Below, piece after piece: positions 25,997 through 34,663 of a DNA stretch of 64,000 nt (position 1 is the stretch's first letter; each line of letters starts with the position of its first letter). Below the pieces are notes generated by a model. That model made no database searches. It worked only from the letters and a program-made list of their open reading frames with translations, and was not told the DNA's origin. Source of the DNA: Arthrobacter sp. ISL-72. Lineage in GTDB: Bacteria; Actinomycetota; Actinomycetes; Actinomycetales; Micrococcaceae. The translations under genes were made by a program, and so were the position numbers. The stretch is from positions 62,001 to 126,000 of the forward strand of contig NZ_JAGGPP010000027.1 in the NCBI RefSeq assembly GCF_018613755.1. Reading direction: 5' to 3'.

Positions 25997-27988
25997 GTGG
26001 GGAACTTTCAGAAACTTTCGCTTGCTCTTGTCGGACTTATTATTGGCGGGTCGCTGGTCGCCTGCGACGACGGTCGTGCCGGTGCGCAGGAGGCCGCGAA
26101 GCAGCTTGCTTCGGCAGTCTCCGCGCTGGACGTCGGGGCCGTTGCGCTGGACGGCAAGGACGCCGCGGCTGCCAACGAACAGCTGAAAGAGGTCTTCCAG
26201 GCGCTTGATCCGGCCAAACCTGCTGTTGATGCCGGTGAGCTGAAGCTGGATCAGGACACCGCAACAGTCCCTCTGAATTACAGCTGGAAGGTCGGCGCGG
26301 ACGAGTGGAAGTACACGGTTTCCGCGGAGCTCAAAAAGTCCGGCGACAAATGGCTGACCGTCTGGAAGCCTGACCTGCTGGTACCGGAACTGGCGGACGG
26401 GGAAGTTCTCGGCACGGCCATCGAGGCGCCCCAACGGGCAGAGATCCTCGGCGTAGGTGACGCAAAGCTGGTCACCTACCGGTCGGTGGTTAACGTCGGG
26501 ATCGACAAGCCACAGCTGGCCTCGGCCGATCCGGCGGCGTCGGCCACCAAGCTCGCCGGGCTGGTCGGAGTGGATCCCGCCGCCTACGCCCAGCAGGTCC
26601 AGGCGGCGGGCCCCCAGGCCTTCGTTCCCGCCATCACGCTCCGCCAGGACGGCCGCACCGTCACGGACGCCCAGATCGCCGAGATTCCCGGCGCGCGGGC
26701 GATCCCCGACACTCTTCCGTTGGCACCCACCCGCACCTTCGCCCGCGCCCTCCTGGGGACCGCGGCCCAGGCAAACGCCGAACAGATCGAAAAATCCGGC
26801 GGTGCGCTCAAGAGCGGGGACACCACCGGGACCGGCGGACTCCAGCAGCAGTACGACGCCCAGCTCCGCGGCACCGCCGGCATCCAGGTCTTTGCCCAAA
26901 AGGCAGGACTCACGGCCGAGGAGAAGGAAGCGCTGCCCGACGGCGGCCGCCGGTCCCTCTTCCAGGTTGAAATGAAGCCCGGCACGCCCGTGAAAACCAC
27001 TCTGGACCCGCGGCTGCAGCAGCTGGCCGAAGACGTCCTTGCCGAGGTGGGCCCGGCGTCGGCCATCGTGGCCCTGCGTCCGTCCAGCGGCGAGGTGCTT
27101 GCCGCGGCCTCCGGGCCGGGCAGCAACGGCTACAACACTGCCATGCTGGGCCAGTACGCTCCCGGATCGACCTTCAAAATGGTGGATTCGCTCGCCATGC
27201 TCAGGAACGGCATGACGCCGGATTCCAAGGTGGAGTGCACGCCCACGCTCACGGTGGATGGGCGCACGTTCAAGAACGCCGAGGGCTATCCCGAAGACTC
27301 GTTGGGATCGGTCACCCTGCGCGACGCCTTTGCCCACTCCTGCAATACCGCCTTCATTGCGGCGCGTGAGTCCGTCAGCCAGGCCCAGCTTGAGTCCGCA
27401 GCCACGTCCCTCGGTGTTGCGGTTGAGGCACCCGGTCTTGGCGCCGAGGCGTTCCTCGGGTCCGTCCCCGGTGAGGCCGAGGGCACTGAGCACGCTGCCT
27501 CCATGATCGGGCAGGGAAAGGTGCTTCTCTCGCCGCTCGCGGCTGCCGTGATGGCCGGATCAGTGGCCAAGGGCTCCCCCGTGTCGCCCACGCTCGTGCT
27601 GAATGGGGACGCGGGCTCCGCAGGGGCTTCCCCGGAGGCGTCGGAAACGCCGACGGCGAGTGGACCGTCGTCGGTGTCCTCTACTGCCCCGGCCCCCGCG
27701 AAAACCGCTGAAAAGCCGATCACGGCCGAAGAAGCTGCAGCCCTGGCGGACATGATGCGGGCCGTGGTGACCTCGGGCCACGCAGGATTCCTGGCCTCCG
27801 TGCCGGGGCAGCCGGTGGGGGCCAAGACGGGCACCGCCGAATTCGGTGGCGAGAACCCGCCGAAGACGCACGCCTGGATTGTGGCCGTGCACGGTGATCT
27901 CGCCGTGGCGGTGTTCGTCGAGGAAGGCGGCCTCGGAGCCACCACCTCAGGTCCCCTGCTCAAGGAGTTCCTGGTCGCAGCAGGGTAA
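25997..27988 (+). CDS. Lipoprotein penicillin-binding protein (class B-type transpeptidase, MecA_N domain)
   Basis: The N-terminus MGNFQKLSLALVGLIIGGSL is followed by VAC, a lipobox with the lipidated Cys at residue 23, unusual because most class B PBPs use a transmembrane anchor. An NTF2-like MecA_N domain (about 30-150) and a dimerisation region precede the transpeptidase. Catalytic motifs are intact: STFK (nucleophile S391), SCN (448-450) and KTGT (610-613). It cross-links peptidoglycan outside the membrane and resembles the PBP group that includes low-affinity PBP2a-type enzymes. An insertion rich in Ser/Pro/Ala/Thr (about 540-575) lies before KTG. Start GTG 25997. Confidence 0.88.
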   Translation: MGNFQKLSLALVGLIIGGSLVACDDGRAGAQEAAKQLASAVSALDVGAVALDGKDAAAANEQLKEVFQALDPAKPAVDAGELKLDQDTATVPLNYSWKVGADEWKYTVSAELKKSGDKWLTVWKPDLLVPELADGEVLGTAIEAPQRAEILGVGDAKLVTYRSVVNVGIDKPQLASADPAASATKLAGLVGVDPAAYAQQVQAAGPQAFVPAITLRQDGRTVTDAQIAEIPGARAIPDTLPLAPTRTFARALLGTAAQANAEQIEKSGGALKSGDTTGTGGLQQQYDAQLRGTAGIQVFAQKAGLTAEEKEALPDGGRRSLFQVEMKPGTPVKTTLDPRLQQLAEDVLAEVGPASAIVALRPSSGEVLAAASGPGSNGYNTAMLGQYAPGSTFKMVDSLAMLRNGMTPDSKVECTPTLTVDGRTFKNAEGYPEDSLGSVTLRDAFAHSCNTAFIAARESVSQAQLESAATSLGVAVEAPGLGAEAFLGSVPGEAEGTEHAASMIGQGKVLLSPLAAAVMAGSVAKGSPVSPTLVLNGDAGSAGASPEASETPTASGPSSVSSTAPAPAKTAEKPITAEEAAALADMMRAVVTSGHAGFLASVPGQPVGAKTGTAEFGGENPPKTHAWIVAVHGDLAVAVFVEEGGLGATTSGPLLKEFLVAAG

Positions 27989-28008
27989 CCCTAATCCGTT
28001 CCACCAAA

Positions 28009-28073
28009 GGAGTTTTTGTCCAGATATCGCGGGCTGCGGGCGGTTTTGGGCGCGATATCTGGACAAAAACTCC
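28009..28073. repeat. 65-base palindromic repeat element (23-base perfect arms)
   Basis: Arms 28009-28031 and 28051-28073 are perfect inverse complements (GGAGTTTTTGTCCAGATATC, then GCG, against its complement). They flank a 19-base G-rich spacer. It lies between the PBP stop and the ABC-F start. Its size and exactness suggest a REP-like or miniature mobile repeat, possibly also acting as a transcription boundary. The longest ORF reading of the next gene would start inside it, which I reject. Confidence 0.85.
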
Positions 28074-28102
28074 GAGGGGGCGGGCGTGGGAAGATTGATC
28101 AT

Positions 28103-29785
28103 GTGGCCCATATTGACGTTTCAGGCATTGATTACTTCCTCTCCGACGGCACGCAGCTGCTGAACGGAGTGACCTTCAAGGTCCCGGACGGCACCAAAAC
28201 GGCGCTGATCGGGCCCAATGGAACAGGCAAGACCACGCTGTTCCGCATCATTTCCGGCGACCTCACTCCGGACGAAGGCGTCATCGGCCGGTCCGGCAAC
28301 ATGGGGATCATGCGCCAGTTCGTCGGCCAGGTCCGGGATGAATCCACCGTCCGCGACCTCCTGGTTTCCGCCGCCCCTCCCGCGCTGGCTGCCGCTGCCC
28401 GCGCCGTCGATGAGGCCGAGCTGGCCATGATGGAGCACGACGACGAGCCCACCCAGATGCAGTACGCCCAGGCAATCGTGGATTGGGGCGACGCCGGCGG
28501 CTACGATGTCGAGACCGTCTGGGACGAGGTCTGCATGGCCGCGCTGGGACTGCCGTTTGACCGCGCGCAGCACCGCCCGGCGTCGAGCCTCTCCGGCGGC
28601 GAGCAAAAGCGGCTGGTCCTCGAAGCCCTCTTCGCCGGCCCCGACGAACTCCTTCTCCTCGACGAACCGGACAACTACCTCGACGTGCCGGGCAAGCGCT
28701 GGCTCGAGGCCATGCTCAACGAGTCCAGGAAGACCGTGTTCTTCATCAGCCACGACCGCGAGCTGCTGAACAACGCCGCAAGCCGCATCGTGACGCTCGA
28801 GCCGGGCATCAACGGCGCCGGTGCGTGGATCCACGGCGGCGGCTTCGGCTCCTACGTGGACGCGCGTGCGGACCGCAACGCCCGTTTTGAGGAACTGCGG
28901 AAGCGCTGGGACGAGGAGCACGTGAAGCTCAAGGAACTCGTCAACATGTATAAGAACAAGGCGGCCTTCCGCTCCGACATGGCCAACCGCTACCACGCAG
29001 CCCAGACCAGGCTGGCGAAGTTCCTTGAGGCCGGCCCGCCGGAAGCCCTCCCCATCGAGCAGAATGTGCAGATGCGGCTCAAGGGCGGCCGGACTGCCAA
29101 GCGGGCCATCGTGGCTGAACGGCTGGAACTGACCGGGCTGATGAAGCCGTTCTCCACCGAAGTCTGGTTCGGGGACCGCGTCGGCGTTCTGGGCTCCAAC
29201 GGCTCCGGCAAGAGCCACTTCCTGCGCCTCCTCGCCACCGGGGGCACCGACCCGGAGCGGGAGCACCTGCCCGTGTCCGACGTCGAAATCGCGGAAGTGC
29301 CGCACGAAGGCACGGTGAAGCTCGGCGCCCGCATCCGTCCCGGCTTCTTCGCCCAGACCCATGTCCGCCCTGACCTCCTTGGCAAGACCCTGCTCGAGAT
29401 CCTGCACCGGGGAGACGAACACCGCTCCGGGCTCGGACGCGAGGCAGCGGCCGGCGCCCTGGACGGCTACGGCCTGGCTTCGCAGTCGGAGCAGAAGTAC
29501 GAATCACTGTCCGGCGGCCAGCAGGCCCGCTTCCAGATCCTGCTGCTGCAGCTCTCCGGTGCCACCCTCCTGCTTCTCGATGAGCCAACGGACAACCTGG
29601 ACCTGCACTCGGCCGAGGCCCTGGAGCGCGCCATCGACCACTTCGAGGGAACAGTGTTGGCCGTGACCCACGACCGCTGGTTCGCGCGTACCTTCGACCG
29701 CTTCCTGGTGTTCGGCTCCGACGGCAAGGTGTACGAATCCGCCGAGCCCGTCTGGGACGAGAAGCGTGTGACGCGCGCCCGCTGA
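28103..29785 (+). CDS. ABC-F family ATP-binding protein (two ABC domains)
   Basis: Two ATPase domains are seen in a 560-residue protein without membrane segments: Walker A GPNGTGKTT with signature LSGGEQKRL, and Walker A GSNGSGKSH with signature LSGGQQAR. A charged inter-domain linker (RNARFEELRKRWDEEHVKL) is typical of ABC-F factors that act on the ribosomal E site in translation or antibiotic protection. I set the start at GTG 28103 (VAHIDVSGIDYF), outside the palindromic repeat. No cognate permease is near. Which antibiotic or translation role it has is unknown. Confidence 0.92.
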   Translation: MAHIDVSGIDYFLSDGTQLLNGVTFKVPDGTKTALIGPNGTGKTTLFRIISGDLTPDEGVIGRSGNMGIMRQFVGQVRDESTVRDLLVSAAPPALAAAARAVDEAELAMMEHDDEPTQMQYAQAIVDWGDAGGYDVETVWDEVCMAALGLPFDRAQHRPASSLSGGEQKRLVLEALFAGPDELLLLDEPDNYLDVPGKRWLEAMLNESRKTVFFISHDRELLNNAASRIVTLEPGINGAGAWIHGGGFGSYVDARADRNARFEELRKRWDEEHVKLKELVNMYKNKAAFRSDMANRYHAAQTRLAKFLEAGPPEALPIEQNVQMRLKGGRTAKRAIVAERLELTGLMKPFSTEVWFGDRVGVLGSNGSGKSHFLRLLATGGTDPEREHLPVSDVEIAEVPHEGTVKLGARIRPGFFAQTHVRPDLLGKTLLEILHRGDEHRSGLGREAAAGALDGYGLASQSEQKYESLSGGQQARFQILLLQLSGATLLLLDEPTDNLDLHSAEALERAIDHFEGTVLAVTHDRWFARTFDRFLVFGSDGKVYESAEPVWDEKRVTRAR

Positions 29786-29798
29786 CAACGGGAACCAT

Positions 29799-29879
29799 CT
29801 CTCACATCCTGCGCATTTCCACCAGACGCTCTCTTCATCGGTGAGAGAGCATTGGGGATTTGGGTGCAGGAAGTGAGAG
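29799..29879. repeat. Second palindromic repeat element (about 81 bases)
   Basis: The outer arms CTCTCACATCCTGC and GCAGGAAGTGAGAG differ at one position. An inner perfect stem GCTCTCT/AGAGAGC closes a 9-base loop (29835-29843), with partial symmetry between. It follows the ABC-F stop by 14 bases. This is a different family from the element at 28009-28073, so the ABC-F gene is bracketed by two unrelated REP-like palindromes. Confidence 0.7.
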
Positions 29880-29964
29880 CGTCGGGGCCAATTGAAGGTC
29901 CCGCGCGGAAGAGTTCCACCACCGTGGGAACCCTAGCCGCTCAAACTGTCCACCAATTCTGATT

Positions 29965-29976
29965 AAATGATCATTT
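29965..29976. promoter_or_regulatory. Candidate DeoR operator
   Basis: The 12-base perfect palindrome AAATGATCATTT lies 18 bases before the ATG of the DeoR-type gene, in a locally AT-rich promoter-like stretch (TTAGCATTTAAG). Autoregulation from such a dyad is common for this family; the assignment is inference. Confidence 0.4.
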
Positions 29977-29993
29977 GCGGTTAGCATTTAAGC

Positions 29994-30764
29994 ATGAGGA
30001 CGGAGGCGCGGCACCTGCTGATCGGCGAGCTGTTGCGCAGCCGTGAAGAGGTGAGCGTCGACGAGCTGATGGCGGAGTGCGCTGCGTCGGGCGCCACCAT
30101 CCGGCGTGACCTCGACACCCTGGCCAGCCGCGGCGTCCTCCGCCGGGTTCACGGCGGAGCCAAAAGCCTGGTGCTGCGCGGCGAGAATCCCGGATACGGG
30201 CAGCGGGAACTGGAAGGGCAGGATGCCAAGGCCCGGATCGCCGTCGGCGTGGCAGGCCTGCTGCGGGACCGGGAACATGTCTGGCTGGACAGCGGGACCA
30301 CCGCCACCGGCATCGCCCGCCAACTGCGGCAACGCGACCTGACCCTGATGCCCATGTCACTGCCCGCCCTCAATGCCCTGACGGCGGAAAGCCAGGGCGG
30401 CCACCGTCCCGGCCTCCTGGTGCCGGGCGGAAGCCTCATGCCCGGCGAACTGTGCTTTCGCGGGCCGCTGGCTGAAGCCAACATCCGCTCCCTTCGTTTC
30501 GATACTGCCGTGGTGACGCCCTGCGCCGTCAACTTCAGGGACGGGCTGCTCGCCCACGATCTGGATGACGCCGCCGTTAAGCGGGCGGGCCTTGAATCCG
30601 CCGGCCGGGTGATCGCCGCCTGCGCAGGATCAAAGTGGAACGCCGCCGCCGTGGCGCTCGTCGCCCCACTGGACAGCGTTGACATCATTGTCACGGACAG
30701 GTCATTCAGCCCGCAGGAACTTACGCAACTTGGAAAACACTCAGTGAAAGTAGTGAATGTATGA
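29994..30764 (+). CDS. DeoR/GlpR family transcriptional regulator
   Basis: The 256-residue protein has a DeoR N-terminal helix-turn-helix (RHLLIGELLRSREEVSVDEL, then ATIRRDLDTLASRGVLRRVHG) and a sugar-phosphate-binding C-terminal domain (WLDSGTTATGIARQL; FDTAVVTPCAVN; VTDRSF). Its ATGA overlap with the following MFS gene shows a two-gene operon in which the regulator probably controls the transporter. The effector is presumably a sugar phosphate, unknown here. Confidence 0.9.
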   Translation: MRTEARHLLIGELLRSREEVSVDELMAECAASGATIRRDLDTLASRGVLRRVHGGAKSLVLRGENPGYGQRELEGQDAKARIAVGVAGLLRDREHVWLDSGTTATGIARQLRQRDLTLMPMSLPALNALTAESQGGHRPGLLVPGGSLMPGELCFRGPLAEANIRSLRFDTAVVTPCAVNFRDGLLAHDLDDAAVKRAGLESAGRVIAACAGSKWNAAAVALVAPLDSVDIIVTDRSFSPQELTQLGKHSVKVVNV

Positions 30765-31963
30765 GCGTCGCCGTCTCCACGCAGAAACTGAACGCCGCGG
30801 CCGCCGCGACGTTCCTGATTTTCGGGATCAACGGGCTCGTGTTTGCCAGCTGGGCTGCCCGCATCCCCGCCGTTACCGAGATCCTGCATGTGACCTCCGG
30901 ACAGATGGGAACGCTGCTCCTCTGCACCGCCGTCGGTTCGCTGATCGCCCTTCCCACGGCAGGGTGGGTGGTGGGACGGATCGGAACCGCCAACACCGTC
31001 CGTGCCAGCGGCTTTCTGGCCGCCGTGGCAGGCGTCGGCGTTGCATTGTCTCTGGTGGCAGAGTCAGTGCCCGGCACAGCAGTGGCGCTCTTCTTCTTCG
31101 GCATCGGAATTGGCCTGTGGGACGTTTCCCAGAACATCGAAGGGGCCGACGTCGAACACCGGCTGGGGCGCACCATCATGCCCCAGTTCCACGCGGCCTT
31201 CAGCGGCGGCGCTTTTGTGGGCGCCCTGATCGGCGCCGGGCTCTCCGGCCTGGGCGTGGGCCTGCCGGCCCACCTGCTGGTCATCGCGGCAATCGTGGCT
31301 GTGCTGACCATGGTCGCTCCCCGCTATTTCCTGCCGCACATTGCAGCCGAGGTTCCTTCCGACGGGCAGGCTGCGGCGGCGAAGGGCGAGTCCGCCTGGC
31401 GTGACAGCCGTACGCTGCTGATCGGTGTTGTGGTTCTAGGCGCCACGTTGACCGAAGGTGCCGGTAACGACTGGATCGCGAAGGCCTCCGTGGACGGCCT
31501 GGGCACCAGCGAATCCACCGGCGCCCTGATGTTTGCGGTCTTTGTCCTGGCGATGACGGCCATGAGGTTCTGCGGCGGGTTCGTGATCGACAAGTACGGC
31601 CGTGTTGCGGTGCTGCGGGCGAGCATGGCCGCGGCAGCCGCGGGCCTGGGCCTGTTCGTCCTGGCCGGCAATGTCTGGTTGGCCACAGCCGGGGCAGCAC
31701 TCTGGGGAATCGGCGCCGCGCTGGCCTTCCCCATGGGCATGTCTGCCGCTGCGGATGATCCCGGGAAGGCTGCCGCACGTGTTTCAGTAGTGTCAACGCT
31801 GGGCTACATCTCCTTCCTGGCCGGACCGCCGCTCCTCGGATACCTCGGTGACCTCACCGGCATCCACCTGGCCCTGCTCGCGATCATGGTGCCCATCGTG
31901 GTGGCACTCCTCCTTGCGGGCGCCGCCAAGCCCCTGCCGGGTGCGCCGCTGCGGAACGAGTAG
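30761..31963 (+). CDS. MFS transporter (YbjJ/fucose-permease-like)
   Basis: The 400-residue protein has 12 predicted membrane segments, the MFS loop GWVVGRIGTANTVR after segment 2, and the N-terminal NGLVFASWAARIPAV pattern common in YbjJ-type transporters. The start overlaps the regulator stop (ATGA). The pairing with a DeoR regulator suggests sugar or sugar-derivative transport; direction and substrate are unknown. Confidence 0.86.
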   Translation: MSVAVSTQKLNAAAAATFLIFGINGLVFASWAARIPAVTEILHVTSGQMGTLLLCTAVGSLIALPTAGWVVGRIGTANTVRASGFLAAVAGVGVALSLVAESVPGTAVALFFFGIGIGLWDVSQNIEGADVEHRLGRTIMPQFHAAFSGGAFVGALIGAGLSGLGVGLPAHLLVIAAIVAVLTMVAPRYFLPHIAAEVPSDGQAAAAKGESAWRDSRTLLIGVVVLGATLTEGAGNDWIAKASVDGLGTSESTGALMFAVFVLAMTAMRFCGGFVIDKYGRVAVLRASMAAAAAGLGLFVLAGNVWLATAGAALWGIGAALAFPMGMSAAADDPGKAAARVSVVSTLGYISFLAGPPLLGYLGDLTGIHLALLAIMVPIVVALLLAGAAKPLPGAPLRNE

Positions 31964-32019
31964 CGCGGCCCGAACCAACGCCGCGGGCAGCCGATTCCGC
32001 CGCCGCACCCTGCCCATCC

Positions 32020-32049
32020 CCCTACCGCCCCACGCAGGCGGCGGTAGGG
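32020..32049 (+). promoter_or_regulatory. Hairpin at the start of the PAP2-kinase gene
   Basis: CCCTACCGCC (32020-32029) pairs perfectly with GGCGGTAGGG (32040-32049). The 3' arm ends 7 bases before the ATG at 32057 and includes part of the purine-rich ribosome-binding stretch. It could reduce translation initiation or mark the end of the MFS transcript; no T-run follows. Confidence 0.5.
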
Positions 32050-32056
32050 TGGGGAC

Positions 32057-33556
32057 ATGCGACGCATGCTCAGGAGGGGCCCGGGACTCGTTGCCGGCCT
32101 GGACCGGACCTTGCTCAAGGCTGTGTCTACGCTGCCAGGCGGCAACCACGATGTCCTGTTCCGGCGGCTTTCCGCGGCCGGAAACCATGGCAAGCTGTGG
32201 TTCGCGGTGGCCGGAGGACTTGCCCTTCTTCCCGGAAAGCCGCGGCGGGCTGCACTGCACGGGGTGATCGCCCAGGGCGTGGCGTCCGCGGTTACCAACT
32301 TGGTGTTCAAAACGCTCCTTCCGCGCACCCGCCCGCTCCCCGAGCATCTGCCCGTCTTCAGGTTCGTCCACCCGCAGCCCACCAGCTCCTCGATGCCGTC
32401 GGGCCATTCGGCCTCCGCTGCGGCTTTCGCCGTGGGGGCCGGCCTAGTCCAGCCGGCAATCGGTGCCGCCGTGGCGCCCCTCGCGGCCGGCGTGGCCTAT
32501 TCCCGCGTACATACCGGAGCGCATTGGCCGTCGGACGTGCTGTTCGGGTCCGCCATTGGCGTGGGTGCGGCCATGATTACGCGGAAGTGGTGGCCCGTCC
32601 GCCCGCCCTTCCCGGCGGTCAGCCGCACGCCCGCCCAAGCCGCCAAGCTGCCGGGCGGGGAAGGCCTCAGCATCGCCGTCAACACTTTAGGCGGCTCGTA
32701 TGCCCCGGAGACCATAAAGGCCCTTCAAGACGTATTCCCTTTGGCGCATGTACATGAGATCAGCGAACCCGGCGATGTGGCGGCGGAAATCAAAGCAGTG
32801 GCAGCCCGTCCGGGCGTCACGGGACTGGGCGTCTGGGGCGGAGATGGAACGGTGGGAACTGCGGCCGCCGTCGCCGTCGAACTTTCACTGCCTTTGCTTG
32901 GGCTGCCGGGCGGCACGCTCAACCACTTCGCCCGCGATGCCGGAATATCCTCGCTCGAGGATGCCGTCAAAGCGGCGTCCACTGGTTCGGTAGCCCGGGC
33001 CGACGTCGGGCATGTCCTGGTGGAGCGGGGCCTCGCCGGAAGCCCGGAAAAGCTGGAGCGGATCATGCTCAACACCGCCAGCATCGGCCTGTATCCCAAC
33101 CTGGTTCGCAGACGGGAACAACTCCAGCCGGCCCTGGGAAGGCCGCTCGCCGGGGTGGCCGCAATGTTCCGGACCTTCGCCGCCGGGACGCCCACCACCA
33201 TGATCGTGGATGGCGTCAGGCACAAACTGTGGATTCTTTACGTTGGCCGGGGCCGCTACTTTCCCCGCGATCATGCTCCGCTTGTGCGGCCCGTGATGGA
33301 CGACGGGGTCCTGGACCTGCGGATGATCACCGCCGACGAGTCGTTTGCCAGGCTGCGGCTGCTGTGGTCGGTGCTGACCGGCACCGTGGCCACCTCCAGG
33401 ATCACGCACTTGAGCGAGTCCACAAAGGTAACGGTGGAAGCCGCGGGATCGCCGATGGCCCTGGCCGTGGACGGGGAAGCGATGACAGGCGTGCGCCGCG
33501 TTGAATTCTCCGTGCTGCGCGGGGCCCTGACGTACTACTCACCACAGCCGGAGTAA
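32057..33556 (+). CDS. PAP2 phosphatase-diacylglycerol kinase fusion protein
   Basis: The N-terminal half (1-185) is an acid phosphatase of the PAP2 type with all three motifs: KTLLPRTRP (85-93), PSGHS (114-118) and SRVHTGAHWPSD (149-160). The C-terminal half (about 200-499) is a lipid-kinase catalytic domain with the nucleotide-binding GGDGTVG loop and the GGTLNHFARD motif. One protein thus could both dephosphorylate a phospholipid or pyrophosphate and phosphorylate a diacylglycerol-type lipid at the membrane. Such fusions occur in actinobacteria. A weak ribosome-binding stretch GGTGGGGA precedes the ATG. Confidence 0.9.
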   Translation: MRRMLRRGPGLVAGLDRTLLKAVSTLPGGNHDVLFRRLSAAGNHGKLWFAVAGGLALLPGKPRRAALHGVIAQGVASAVTNLVFKTLLPRTRPLPEHLPVFRFVHPQPTSSSMPSGHSASAAAFAVGAGLVQPAIGAAVAPLAAGVAYSRVHTGAHWPSDVLFGSAIGVGAAMITRKWWPVRPPFPAVSRTPAQAAKLPGGEGLSIAVNTLGGSYAPETIKALQDVFPLAHVHEISEPGDVAAEIKAVAARPGVTGLGVWGGDGTVGTAAAVAVELSLPLLGLPGGTLNHFARDAGISSLEDAVKAASTGSVARADVGHVLVERGLAGSPEKLERIMLNTASIGLYPNLVRRREQLQPALGRPLAGVAAMFRTFAAGTPTTMIVDGVRHKLWILYVGRGRYFPRDHAPLVRPVMDDGVLDLRMITADESFARLRLLWSVLTGTVATSRITHLSESTKVTVEAAGSPMALAVDGEAMTGVRRVEFSVLRGALTYYSPQPE

Positions 33557-33716
33557 CCCCCTCATTGTCATCCCTTGGGACTACCCTGATTCCACCCTGA
33601 ATCATCCCTGAGACCGGCGAAATAGCAGCCGTTGGTCAGTAGCGTGGGAGATACGGACGGAACTGCCGGGAGCAGAAGCCGTCACCGCATCCCCAGCTAT
33701 GCAAAGGAACGCTTCC

Positions 33717-34661
33717 ATGATTGAAGCAAGAGGCCTGTCCAAGGTCTACGGCGATAAAACCGCCGTCGGCGGAGTAGATTTCACGGTCCAGGCAGGCCAG
33801 ATCACCGGCTTCCTGGGCCCCAACGGAGCAGGCAAGTCCACCACCATGAGAATGATCATGGGACTGGACTCGCCGACGTCGGGCTCGGTCACCGTGAACG
33901 GTGTGCCGTTCGCCAAACATGCGGCCCCGTTGCGTGAAATTGGTGCCCTGCTGGACGCCAAAGCCGTCCACACCGGCCGGTCGGCGCAAAACCACCTCCT
34001 GGCCATGGCCGCCACCCACAGCATTCCCAGGAAGCGCGTCACCGAGGTCATCGAAATGACCGGCCTGGCCGACGTCGCCAAAAAGAAGGTCAAGGGCTTT
34101 TCGCTCGGAATGGGACAGCGGCTGGGCATTGCCGCGGCGCTGCTGGGCGATCCGCAGACCATCATCCTGGACGAGCCGGTCAACGGGCTGGACCCGGAGG
34201 GCGTGGTGTGGGTCCGCAACCTGGTGAAGTACCTGGCCTCGGAGGGGCGCACGGTCTTCCTGTCCAGCCACCTGATGAGCGAGATGGCCATGACGGCGGA
34301 CCACCTGATTGTGATCGGCCGCGGCAAAATCATCGCCGACGCTCCGATCAAGGACATCATCACCGGCAAGGGTGCGAGCCGGACCCGCGTCCGCACGGAC
34401 CAGCGCGAACAGCTCATGCGCCTCCTCGCGGGGACGGGAGTTTCCGTGGAGGCCCAGGAACACGAACTGCTGGAGGTCAAGGGGCTGGACCCGCGGCAGA
34501 TCGCACGTGCGGCCCTTGACAACCACGTGATGATCTACGAACTTACCCCGCTCCAGGCAAGCCTCGAAGAGGCCTACATGGAGCTGACCAAGGACGAGGT
34601 CGAATACCACTCGCTGATCACCACGGGAGCCCCCGTTCCCGCCCAGACCGGAGGCATGTAA
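33717..34661 (+). CDS. ABC transporter ATP-binding protein
   Basis: The 314-residue ATPase has Walker A GPNGAGKST, the variant signature FSLGMGQRL, and Walker B IILDEPVNGLDPEG. ATG 33717 is chosen over 33699 because AAAGGA lies about 9 bases upstream. The C-terminal extension of about 80 residues is common in the DrrA/CcmA-like subfamily. It forms a transporter with the permease encoded 3 bases downstream and precedes a two-component system, a typical BceAB-like or LnrLMN-like drug-sensing arrangement in actinobacteria. Confidence 0.92.
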   Translation: MIEARGLSKVYGDKTAVGGVDFTVQAGQITGFLGPNGAGKSTTMRMIMGLDSPTSGSVTVNGVPFAKHAAPLREIGALLDAKAVHTGRSAQNHLLAMAATHSIPRKRVTEVIEMTGLADVAKKKVKGFSLGMGQRLGIAAALLGDPQTIILDEPVNGLDPEGVVWVRNLVKYLASEGRTVFLSSHLMSEMAMTADHLIVIGRGKIIADAPIKDIITGKGASRTRVRTDQREQLMRLLAGTGVSVEAQEHELLEVKGLDPRQIARAALDNHVMIYELTPLQASLEEAYMELTKDEVEYHSLITTGAPVPAQTGGM

Positions 34662-34663
34662 GC

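Noticed and set aside
25772..27493. 573-codon minus-strand frame
   Set aside because: Antisense shadow of the penicillin-binding protein, whose catalytic motifs are intact on the plus strand.
28016..28102. Upstream TTG start for the ABC-F gene
   Set aside because: It lies within the palindromic repeat; conserved protein sequence begins at GTG 28103.
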